A stretch of DNA of 64,000 nucleotides from Mortierella sp. BCC40632 (taxonomy: Eukaryota; Mortierellomycota; Mortierellomycetes; Mortierellales; Mortierellaceae), in assembly GCA_011634665.1 (NCBI GenBank), contig WAEK01000004.1, positions 2,051,501-2,115,500 on the forward strand, read 5' to 3'. Made by a program: the position numbers and the translations under genes. This document shows positions 22,628-31,510 of the stretch, one piece after another (the stretch's first letter is position 1; the number at the start of each line of letters is the position of its first letter). The notes under the pieces are model-generated. The model saw only the letters and a program-made list of their open reading frames with translations, had not been told where the DNA came from and did no database searches.

Positions 22628-22996
22628 TCAACAACCGGAGAAAAATATCATACTAGAAATTACAACAGCCAATAAAAAAGCGCCCATTTTAGGCTCATTT
22701 TTCTTGGCATCGGATTTGTAGTATAATTTGTAAATGGAATAAGATTTTGCACAAGGAAGAATCAGGGATCCATTAAAGGTATATCCGATTTCCATAGACT
22801 TGACTGGGATAATATCTGTTCCATTTATCATGTGTGTGCCGTTGATATAAGGTTGAATTTCGGGGAGTGAATTATAGCAACATTTGGCGCAATCAACGAC
22901 AGAGTATGCCTTAATACCACCAAGTGCTGCAATGCTAATGTCCATGATGACTTTACGAAAGTTATGATCTATCGGGTTCACCAACAAAACTCTCAA
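22628..22996 (-). CDS. Possible last exon of a secreted or GPI-type glycoprotein (partial)
   Basis: Open frame of about 120 codons ending at TGA 22628, without an ATG at its 5' end; an AATTAG acceptor near 23010 could open it. Residues include 'YSVVDCAKCCYNSLPEIQPY', three N-glycosylation sequons (NGT, NGT, NGS) and a hydrophobic tail 'MGAFLLAVVISSMIFFSG' that could be a GPI signal or membrane anchor. The 5' exon is not resolved: ATG near 23045 gives a short frame that ends. Upstream lies a duplicated promoter (23157-23456) with a TATA box on the same strand, so this is either a real gene with an unrecognised first exon or the decayed partner of that promoter. Confidence 0.35.
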   Translation of the reverse strand: MRVLLVNPIDHNFRKVIMDISIAALGGIKAYSVVDCAKCCYNSLPEIQPYINGTHMINGTDIIPVKSMEIGYTFNGSLILPCAKSYSIYKLYYKSDAKKNEPKMGAFLLAVVISSMIFFSGC

Positions 22997-23156
22997 TATA
23001 ATTGCTAATTATCAACGCGACTTCTGTACTCAACGGTTGTTTAGACATGTCTGATGATAAATTTACAGGCCGTCTCTAGATGTACAATTACCTTATATAT
23101 TGCAGAGGGTTAGCAAAGTCGACAAGTGACAGTAGAGGAGAGCAAGGAAACAAGTA

Positions 23157-23456
23157 TCAAGGCAACTCTGATAGAGAGGGGCTGCTTAGACGAGGACTTG
23201 TAAGGCAAAGATAGGGTGGATAAAAAGGATGTGAGGCTTTGGTACGAGGATGGTTCGTTGTAAGGATAGACAAGAAGAAGGGGAAACACGCTCTATATAT
23301 ACTAAGGTGAGCGGATAAAAAGACAAGGCTAAGATTTGACTGCAGACATGAGCAGAGAAGCTGTAGTTACAATGCTTGAAGTTTGTACTAAATGTGTTGG
23401 CAAAAGGCGAAGGTGTCATTCGCCATCTAGCCATCAAACTTTTGAAACTCACCAAT
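23157..23456 (-). promoter_or_regulatory. Second copy of a duplicated promoter
   Basis: About 300 bp closely similar to 19727-20025, same strand, with TATATAT at 23293-23299. Downstream (to the left) the sequence differs completely from copy 1; the partial frame 22628-22996 is the only candidate target. Confidence 0.65.
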
Positions 23457-23780
23457 GTCTCCTACGGGAAAGTTAGAAAGTCCTGCTGCTTGCATAAGAG
23501 AAATGCTGGGACTCAGTGCCTGAGTAGTCTAACATGACCAGTCAAAATAGAGTTCACTTCGATGTCATGAAAAAAGAAAAAAGTGTTTTCTTTTGCCCTT
23601 CCCAGAGAATTTTAACCAAGTGAAAAGGCACGAGCAAAGGATAGATGATGACAATGGAATGTAAATGAGTAACATTGCCATGCGCGCATAACCATGGGAA
23701 AAAAAATGTTTTTTTGATTGGAGAACATTTGAGAGCAAACAAGAACGCTGGCGATCAATCCGGCTAGCAGAAACACTGCT

Positions 23781-23943
23781 GCTGAACCCCATTCAAAGGC
23801 AATGGGGACTTGGAAGGATTTCTATTCAGCCAATGGGAAACAAGTTTCCAGCGTGTGGAAACTTTCACAGCCTGTGTAACTCGTCAAGCGAGAAGAAAAA
23901 AAATCTCAATCCAATGTTCCCAGTGCCATTGAATAGGGTTCTG
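23781..23943. mobile_element. MITE family 2, copy c
   Basis: 163-bp element with inverted ends GCTGAACCCCATTCAAAGGC and GCCATTGAATAGGGTTCTGG; inner blocks CAATGGGGACTTGG and CCAATGTTCCCAGTG also pair. Shorter than copies a and b because its A run is short. Confidence 0.7.
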
Positions 23944-24087
23944 GGGTAAAATATTTAGACTAATCATCAAGATTGTGTAAGAAGAACCGCATCTCAGTAA
24001 CAAAGGATGCACACCCTCTGTTTTGCACAAACATTGTGTCTCAGTTGCACTGAGAACCTTGTCCTACACTGTGCTACAAATCTTCTG

Positions 24088-24330
24088 TTACCATTTACCA
24101 CTCATAGGTCGACATGGATGTCCTTTGGGTAAAGCAGTGGGTCGACGAGTGTGCCCTCCATACTTTGATTGGCAAAATAGAGCGCACAACGTTCCAATGA
24201 CAAACATTAAGATTGGGCGACCAGGCTCCTCCTCAGATGTCTCCGCATACGCAGTTGGAGTGTTAAAGGTTGATACAACAAGAAGGATGAAAAGAACGCT
24301 GAACTGAAGGTTGTGAACAACGAGCCAGCG
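24088..24330 (-). CDS. Possible small secreted-protein fragment
   Basis: Minus-strand open stretch with a signal-peptide-like segment 'FSVLFILLVVSTFNTPTAYA' followed by about 55 residues (SEEEPGRPILMFVIGTLCAL...). No ATG precedes the hydrophobic segment in frame, so a 5' exon would be needed. It may equally be chance. Weak call. Confidence 0.2.
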   Translation of the reverse strand, partial: RWLVVHNLQFSVLFILLVVSTFNTPTAYAETSEEEPGRPILMFVIGTLCALFCQSKYGGHTRRPTALPKGHPCRPMSGKW

Positions 24331-24639
24331 CCCAAAAAAAAAAAAAAAAAAAAAAGCAAAGGCACTCCTAAGATTACGGATGCTCACCATTTTTCTTAGG
24401 CTGAAGACTGACAAAAATGAGGCGCAAAACCATTGCCAATTTGGTCCGTCCATGCTTATTCCTAAGGAGGAGGTCCGTGCTCATATTTCCCAGTCAAATT
24501 TTGCTTTCTCAAATTCTACTCCATCACCCACACACACTCTCTCTCTCTTTTATTCTTTCGCTCTCTCAAAAGAAACCTCTTCCACGTTTTCCCTTTCTCA
24601 CCATCCATCGTTAAAAAATATTTTCTTTCTCCTCCCAAA

Positions 24640-26120
24640 ATAGTCGGTCCTTGAGAACCAGGGATATGCCTCTTCCTCCTCGACTTACTCGGCGCAAAAA
24701 TCAAGGACAAAAGCACGCCCGACAAAAGACCCCAACAACAATATCGACGAATGTGATCTACTTGTACGCAAGAGGCACATACCTGTACCAGTATCGCCTA
24801 TCTTGGCGGCTACACTGGAGCGGTCAGTGTCACCCGACCGTCTTTCCTCAGTTGATGCCACGCCTACTCAGTCCTTTCCCCAAGCACCATCGTCGGTCAT
24901 TCTCTCTCTACTAAGAGGCAACAGCACTCCACGCCTGCCTCAACAGCAACAGTCCCCTGTATCGCGGCAGTCAATATCCCGACCCCAGCACGCAAAGCCC
25001 CTCCTACCCTTTCTCCAAAGCAAACTACATCTCGATCTTTACATCAAAATCCCATCGCTTTTGCCACAGCATCTAACAGCAAAAGCAAGGGTAAAGGGAA
25101 AGCCAAAAGCGACTGGTCACATATTCCATTACCTCCACAGCACTTACACGAGTGGATAGGCAATTAACCTCTACTGGTCGACTGGCTGCTAATAGGAGAA
25201 AATCTTTCTCGAATAACCAAGGAGGGCTCAGGATCGCCGAAGGTTGGTCAGGTGTATGATGAAGCTGCTCAGTATATGATCGACTACAAAAAGAGGAAGA
25301 ATCCCAACACCAACATTTTTTTCTCTGGCAATTCAGCGCAGGACTCAATTGGAAACATTTTGAAGTGGGTGGAAGTCGCCTATGCGAAGACTAGCACCAC
25401 AGGCTAAGGAATCATCGCAGATATGACTGTCGAGCAGCAGCGAGAATCATACGCACCTCATTGCAATCAATTGTGGCAGCGAATGCAAAGGGCTCCCGGA
25501 TAACTGTCGGATCGCCAAAGGGTCACGTCTATTCCCCTGCCTAATTCCCCTCGACTCTCCTCCGCCCATAGTCCAGCACCGGACATCACTCTCTTAATCT
25601 CGACACCTACCCCCAGTCGCTCGCCTAGTCCAACAGACGTCTCATCTATAGCAGAAGGTAGGCTGAATGAGTGATTTTTTGTCTGCTAGTCCAGAGAACA
25701 GCAGTGTTGGACAGATGAATCACTCTCCTTCGTCACTGGCTCTAGGCACCATGTACCGCGACGATCTCTTTGGTCACGTTGGTGAGTATGACCCAAACGT
25801 ACAGGCGAGTATCAGCTGTGAAGGGACGCCGCGAACTAAGGACAGCGAGTCTTCCATTTGTGACCAGATCGGCTCCTTCCTGACATGGTGCAAGAATGAC
25901 ACTCCTCTTGAGGACGAACACTCCTACTTGCGAAAGAGGATTGGCCAACTGGAGAAGCGACTCGAGGAACAGCAGCTGAAGATCGAGGAGCAACATAGAG
26001 GCACAACGAGCCGATCGCCTCGTTCTACGAGATCAAGGCAGAAAACAAGATTCTCAAGGCAAACAGGGATTGCATCCCTAGTCGATAGCCAAAATAGCAA
26101 GAGATCTTTTTTTAGTCCCT
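24640..26120 (+). pseudogene. Decayed second (Myb/SANT-like) gene of a PIF/Harbinger transposon
   Basis: Plus-strand coding remains convergent to the transposase. Frame switches occur, but the protein can be followed: Pro/Ser/Gln-rich N part (24720-25000), 'DWSHIPLPPQHLHEWIGN', stop, 'PLLVDWLLIGENLSRITK', 'YDEAAQYMIDYKKRKNP' and 'SIGNILKWVEVAYAKTS', then another stop, then from about 25670 a Ser-rich part ending in a coiled coil 'YLRKRIGQLEKRLEEQQL'. A Trp-containing helix domain plus a C-terminal coiled coil is the layout of the DNA-binding partner protein of Harbinger elements. At least three in-frame stops (near 25160, 25408, 25501) show decay. Confidence 0.6.
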
Positions 26121-27415
26121 ATCTGATGAAACTAGCAGTATGCTGTGCATATGGATATGATATGGACCTGTTGACATGGCAAACGAGCGTATTGCGCTTC
26201 TCTACCCCAGCTACTCTGGCCTTCCTACTATTGAGTGGGTCACCTGGCTGAGTAGGGTAATTCTGAATCCACATGTCGTTCCAGTTGTTGGGCGGGAGCA
26301 TTTGCAAGACGTCGCCTCGATGGGCCAACGAAAAGTTGTGCAATGTAGCTGCTGCCATGACCACCATACTAATTGCATCGATGTCATGCTCCTGGAGCAC
26401 CTCAACTACTAGACCCCTGAGAGCTGGGAATTTGTTTTTAAGTTGGCCAAACGCATCCTCGATCACGCCACGCGCAAGCTTGTGCTGACGGTTGTAAACC
26501 CGTTGTGGCGGCGTGATATTCTCGTTTTCCCTAAACGGTGCCATGACGGTGGGAATGAGGGAATACCCTTTGTCGCCAAGGATATACTCGTCGCCATGGA
26601 AGAAAAAGCGAGGATGACTGAAGAGGAGTGTCCTTTTGAAGGATGGCGAGTCGTGGGTGGAGCCTGACTCCCCGACATCAAAATAAGTGAAGCGTGTCTC
26701 ATGGTCACACACCGCAACAACGCCGGGTGCATAGCGACATTTGTAGGTGTTTTAATCATTTGCCTCGAAGTGTGGGGCGTTGTCGAAGGGGATGTGGGTA
26801 CCATCAACAGAACCGATAGCCTGCTGCATACCATAGTGCTCTTTGAACCAGATCTTAATGACTTTTCTCCGAGCACTATCAGGCCACTGGATGAACCTGT
26901 GAGTTAGAGCAGCGATCGCAGTAATGCACCGCCAAAAGTACGTTTCAGTAGCCCCTTTAGAGAAGCCGAGTGCTGCAGCAGCACGATCGAACGACACTGC
27001 CTTTGGACCAAGCCGGAACAGACACAGCTTCAGCTGTTCCCGGACATCCTCTTGCGGCCGGCCATGCCCACGAACGAAAACAGGATGATCCTTGATCAGG
27101 TTGATCCTTGATCAGGTTGACAAGTGTGTTGAACTGGGCTTTAGTGAGTCGCATGAACACTTCGAAGTCTTTGTCCGCATACTGCTCCAGAATTCGCCGT
27201 CTCCGGTCAATCGAGACAGGGATAGGCATGCGAGGCTCAATGTACCTAGTGTTTGTTAAAGTGTCCAGTTTTGCACCAAAGTACGCAGCCAAAACGAGCC
27301 ATACCTCAGGGTGATGTCGTCCTGAACGTCGAAGTCCGTACCAGATAGCGAACAACGCTGCTACAAGAGTTTTAGTTTTGGCAATAGAAGAAGAACGATG
27401 CGAGACTCGCGGCAT
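26119..27415 (-). pseudogene. PIF/Harbinger transposase (DDE_Tnp_4), inactivated
   Basis: Starts at ATG 27415 and reads 'RYIEPRMPIPVSIDRRRRIL', 'LTKAQFNTLVNLIKD', then a frameshift, 'AAAALGFSKGATETYFWRCI', 'AIGSVDGTHIPF' (first catalytic Asp), a TAA stop near 26750, 'TYFDVGESGSTHDSPSF', 'ILGDKGYSLIPTVMAPF' (second Asp) and 'ARGVIEDAFGQLKNKFPALR' (Glu). The family cuts and pastes DNA with 3-bp target duplications. Two lesions kill it: a 16-bp tandem duplication near 27088-27119 that shifts the frame, and the nonsense codon after 'HFEAND'. All three catalytic acids remain readable, so decay is recent. It lies convergent to its Myb/SANT-like partner. Confidence 0.85.
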
Positions 27416-27559
27416 TGGTGTGATAAGAGAGAGATGAGTGTGTGAGAAAACTTTGTGTGCCGTCAAAAATGTGTGACCACAGTCTCACATTTTCCAAACT
27501 GCCCGTTTCCCATTCGGGGTCTTTGTTGATGTCCTTGATGTTAGTCCTCTCCATACTGA

Positions 27560-28060
27560 ATACCGCTCAGATTTGATGCAGTCTTTACTGTTGAAAACTG
27601 AGCTTGTCGGTCGAGTCAGAATTACTGTCCATCGTTACTCTTCCACATCTTGTACATGGGCAAAGGTTGTTTTTGACATCCTGCTTCAACTCACTGCCGT
27701 AGGTCTGCCATACGTATCTAGGATGCACCTGTCGCTTGTTGTTCAAACTGAACGCGTCATAGAATGCGCTCAGAGATCTGTCAGCAGTTCTGCGAATCCA
27801 AGGGATGTCGTCCTTCGTAGAAAGTAGCCATCTGCTTGGGAATTTGGCTCAAGACGGTCAGCAAAGAGGCATACCCAAAGCTGTAGAGCGGTACCTCTGA
27901 CTCTGTGCGATTCACGATGTTATCTAAACAATTGAAACAGGCGGACTTCGCGTGTTGACAGGCGCACGGGACCATAAGACTGCTTCAAATCGGAACCATG
28001 ATGTGAGACCAAGGGAAGTGGCATAGAGGCATATCAACTGGCTGTGGTGCACATTCGTGC
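27560..28060 (-). pseudogene. Unrecognised coding fragment
   Basis: On the minus strand a broken frame reads 'QMATFYEGRHPLDSQNC', stop, then in a shifted frame 'AFYDAFSLNNKRQVHPRYVW', 'QTYGSELKQDVKNNLCPCTR'. The composition looks like real protein and CPCTRCG suggests a possible zinc site. I do not recognise the family. It lies beside the Harbinger element and may be transposon cargo or an old gene relic. Confidence 0.35.
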
Positions 28061-28063
28061 CAT

Positions 28064-28065
<2 letters not shown>

Positions 28066-28098
<33 letters not shown>
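28066..28098. repeat. (GA)n microsatellite
   Basis: About 16 GA units between the Harbinger region and the I66-type gene. Confidence 0.95.
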
Positions 28099-28099
<1 letters not shown>

Positions 28100-28100
<1 letters not shown>

Positions 28101-29650
28101 GCTTTGCTCGCGTCGCCACCGCACTCATCCCTTACCCTCGCTCCCACTCTCTCACTCTCTCATTTCCATCGCATTTGTCTTTTCATCGACAGCTACCTAA
28201 ATGTAATTGGCCTTCTTTAGTTTCAAGCGCATGCAAAAACATCCCGTCCATGCAACCTGCCCCCTTGTGTCTAGCATGTGGTTAATGTTCGTCCCATCCA
28301 CGCCGAGCAGAGGGTGGTTGTGATAGGATCGGCTGCCAATGGGGCTGCATGACGAATGCTCGCTGGGCAGTCAGGATGTTTTGTTGTCAGTTCATGCGCG
28401 TCGTTTTGAGAATGGAGGAACAAAGCGTAGTCTCGTAAAGCGACTTATCTCTTTCAGCCCGGGCCAACTGGGAAAGTAGTCGCGATATTGTTGTTCTGCA
28501 TGGACGCCCGATAATCACCTGCACTGAGTGTTCGGAGCTCTGTGCCGAAGTTTTTTTTTTTTTTTCTTATATCCACAGAAAATGCTTCCAGACAACGCAC
28601 GGCCACATCACTGGTGTTAAAAAAAAAAAAAAAAAAAAACATCCGTGCTTCCAATCTGCCTAGGCAATGACAACCCACACGAATAAAGAATAAAGAAGTA
28701 GCAAAGGCGCAGCATACAAACCTTTTCAGATTTCAGAAAAGCAACGATACCATCTATAGCGAGCATTTGCAGAATCCCAGGACTCTCGTCTCCAATCTTT
28801 CTGGATATCATGAGAACAAACAGTCTCTTTGAATGAGACTCAAAAGAAATTGGAGTTTAACGTGGCTATACTCTACAAAGAGACCGCCATTCTGGCTCAA
28901 CTGACTTCCCTTCACAAATTTACCAGCAGCTTCGGAGCTCTATATCTGGGTAGGAAGGAGATGATTCTCACTCTGGCTTCCTCGGCCATAGAGGTGATCG
29001 AGACAGAGAAAGATATCTTACCTTTCTTGATTGAGATCTCCTAACTCATGATAGTTTTTGTTGACTCTATGTATTTTTCTACGATTCAATGCATCAGGTC
29101 AAGGCGGCGCTGGGAACTACACAAATGGAACAGAGGGTGAATGGAAGCACCTAGAATGCGGTGTGCTTTACTAACTTTTAGGAGATCTCGCCTTTCATAA
29201 CTTTCCATGCTATCATTTGCCTCCTTCTCAGCTTTGACTGTGTCGAACACATTATACAGGAGAAAAGAGTAAAAACCTGTCAAGCACAACCATGCCATTT
29301 GGGTGCGAGATAAGCAGTGAGAAGAGCGAGAAGGGCTATCGGGTAAAGGACAAAACCGCATCGCTTATACGAGAATAATAAAATTTACCCTCTTTTTCAC
29401 CTTTTGTAGGTGCATTGACGTGACCTAAAAGAAAAATGGTGTGGGAATTATGTTTTTGGACAAAAATACGGCCGCCCCTGAGGCATGAATGTGGTTATGG
29501 CGCATGTGCATGCTAGACCAGAGACACTGCGTAGAGAGAAAAAAAAACAATGCGCACAATGGCTCAGCAGAGAAGACACAATGTTCATGGATAGAACCTG
29601 TGAGAAAAAACAAATTGTTGATCAGGGCATGCTCAGCATATTAGCTTCAT
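28100..29650. other. Intergenic stretch without recognised genes
   Basis: Contains T runs (28551-28565), an A run (28619-28638) and frames up to about 90 codons without recognisable domains. One minus-strand frame (29086-29361) has a short hydrophobic segment 'MAWLCLTGFYSFLLYNV' but no other support. Confidence 0.45.
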
Positions 29651-29656
29651 ACGACG

Positions 29657-29664
29657 TATAAAAA
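29657..29664 (+). promoter_or_regulatory. TATA box of the I66-type gene
   Basis: TATAAAAA about 177 bp before ATG 29841. A likely 57-bp leader intron (GTATGT at 29742, acceptor AG ending 29798) lies between. Confidence 0.55.
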
Positions 29665-29840
29665 GCTGGCACAACACCTCACTCAAGCTTCTCACCTCCC
29701 CCCTTCCCCAATACTCACTGCTCCTCCCCTCCTCCCTCCAAGTATGTGAAAACTCGGTAGATCGACCCGTCATTTCATTTCGTAAACATCTAACTCAGCG
29801 GTTCTTTCTCTTCTTTTTTTCATCCTCCTCTTTCAAAGCC

Positions 29841-30377
29841 ATGGTTCGCGTCTTTCTCGTTGTGTCCTTGCTTGCTGTTCAGGCGGCCATTACTCATGCT
29901 CTCGTGACTGGATATTTCAAGATATTTGCTGTCGACGAAGAATCCGGCTTGGGCATCGGTTCCAATCCACCTACCGACCCATCAATTGATGTCCCACTAC
30001 GCGTAGTGGGATATCAACATGTGGATGTGTGGTTTGTTCAACACGAAGGAGGCGACCTCTATACCATCACCGAGGAAGCTCCTAACCAACGGAAGTACAA
30101 GATCGTACCCAACAACAACAAGGTGTATGTGAGCACGCGGAAAGCTCCCCAGGAGTGGTCTATCATTTCTGTTGGAGGGCAACTACACTCAATCAAGCTT
30201 CCGGGTAAGAACAAGCTCGTCACTCGCAATCCCCGAGATTTTCCACTTGTGACACTCGAACCTGCCACAGTCTCGTCGGATCAGTATTGGGTGTTCAGGA
30301 ACATTGAAGATGGTTACAACGAACTTGCATACAAGAAAAAGGGCTCTCGCAACCGCTTCTGTGTGCAGGATTATTAG
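29841..30377 (+). CDS. Secreted beta-trefoil protein resembling I66 serine-protease inhibitors
   Basis: Intronless 178-aa protein. Signal peptide MVRVFLVVSLLAVQAAITHA, then a mature part of about 158 residues with one Cys near the end. The pattern 'GYFKIFAVDEESGLGIGSN', 'VPLRVVGYQHVDVWFVQ', 'QEWSIISVGGQLHSIKL' and 'VSSDQYWVFRNI', i.e. three lobes each closing with a Trp-x-[FVI] strand, fits the beta-trefoil of fungal I66 (cospin-type) serine-protease inhibitors. Such proteins may protect the fungus against trypsin-like enzymes of predators or competitors. The inhibitory loop cannot be identified here. The gene has a TATA box and a probable leader intron, like other secreted genes in this block. 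Family call is by pattern recognition. Confidence 0.65.
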   Translation: MVRVFLVVSLLAVQAAITHALVTGYFKIFAVDEESGLGIGSNPPTDPSIDVPLRVVGYQHVDVWFVQHEGGDLYTITEEAPNQRKYKIVPNNNKVYVSTRKAPQEWSIISVGGQLHSIKLPGKNKLVTRNPRDFPLVTLEPATVSSDQYWVFRNIEDGYNELAYKKKGSRNRFCVQDY

Positions 30378-30725
30378 ATGAAGCTCCCTAGGGAGGAGAG
30401 AAGGGTTCACTGATCGATGCAAAAACGGTCCAATATATAACCTCTTTCTCTTGCTTGCGCATCCTTGATACTATGTCCAGTGTGTACTGTACCACTTCTA
30501 TTGCTTCGTTCTAGTAGCAAATGGCCATTGCCTTCTGCTACTTGTCTCACTGTGCTGATTGACGAGGGTGTAATCAATATGTCGAAGGCCAATTACGCAA
30601 AAAAAAAAAAAAAAAAACTCGCCTCTACTCTCAGCCTCCCGTCCCCAATGCTGACGCTGCCGCTCCCCGTAAAAGACGCTTCCCACTACTCATCAGATCC
30701 CTCTCATTCTAGCATCCATATAATT
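30378..30725. other. 3' flank of the I66-type gene
   Basis: Unique sequence with an A run (30600-30617); no gene recognised. Confidence 0.45.
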
Positions 30726-30733
30726 GATCGAAC

Positions 30734-30975
30734 TAGTGTTTCTCAAAATTAATCGAGATATTCGAGCCAGCTCGTAGTTTTCGAGCTTTTTTTTTGAGTC
30801 GAGCCGGATTGATTCTGGCACGGCTCGATTTTGGCTCAACTTAACTAGAGCTGACTCGAGCTGGCTGGAGATGAATTGCACTCAAAAAGAAACCTGAGAC
30901 TGGAGACTTTGAGCTAGCTCGAGTCTAGTCGAGCCAAACCCCCAGCTCGACTCGACTTGCCCGTGAGAAACACTA
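30734..30975. mobile_element. hAT-type MITE with target-site duplication
   Basis: 242-bp element. Perfect 12-bp inverted ends TAGTGTTTCTCA / TGAGAAACACTA, flanked by an 8-bp duplication GATCGAAC (30726-30733) / GATCAAAC (30976-30983) with one mismatch. The interior is a cluster of TCGAG/CTCGA words (AGCTCGAG, GAGCCGAG-like), probably self-pairing. An 8-bp duplication and a CAGTGTTTCTCA-like end are typical of hAT elements. No coding capacity. Confidence 0.85.
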
Positions 30976-30983
30976 GATCAAAC

Positions 30984-31009
30984 TCATAGCTACACAGGGT
31001 TAGTTGGTG

Positions 31010-31040
<31 letters not shown>

Positions 31041-31510
31041 ATGGAACCTGCTGGTTTGTATGTTGGATTGCCTTGCACTTTGAGGCTTTACGCCATCCTC
31101 CAACATGACTAGAGTGTCAGTCAGAATCAACTCAATGAGAGACGATACCTTGTAGAAAAGTCTAACATGAATTTTATCCGAACCGCTGTCTCCCAGCCAA
31201 TCCTCTGAATGGACGCGTTCGCTCTAAGCTTTTCAGACATAAGAATTTGGTGGCACAGAAAGAGGTGAGGCGAGGTGAGGTGAGAAAATCCCCTCTTCAG
31301 AACCTGGCCTTGGTTTTGATCCTTATGGTGATTGATGGTGGAGAAGAGAAGTCTAGAGAACAGCTAAAAAAAAAAAAAAATAGCGGGTCGCATCCATTGC
31401 CGTGTCGGCTGTTCTGCTGGGTGAGGAATGGACCTGTTTTGATAGTTCGTCGTTAAGCACAGCATAGAGGTTATCAAAGCGACATCTTATGGCAGGTTCA
31501 GGTAATCTGT
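30984..31510. other. Intergenic flank between the hAT MITE and the large inverted repeat
   Basis: C7 followed by a T run at 31010-31040 and an A run at 31365-31380. No gene seen. Confidence 0.45.
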
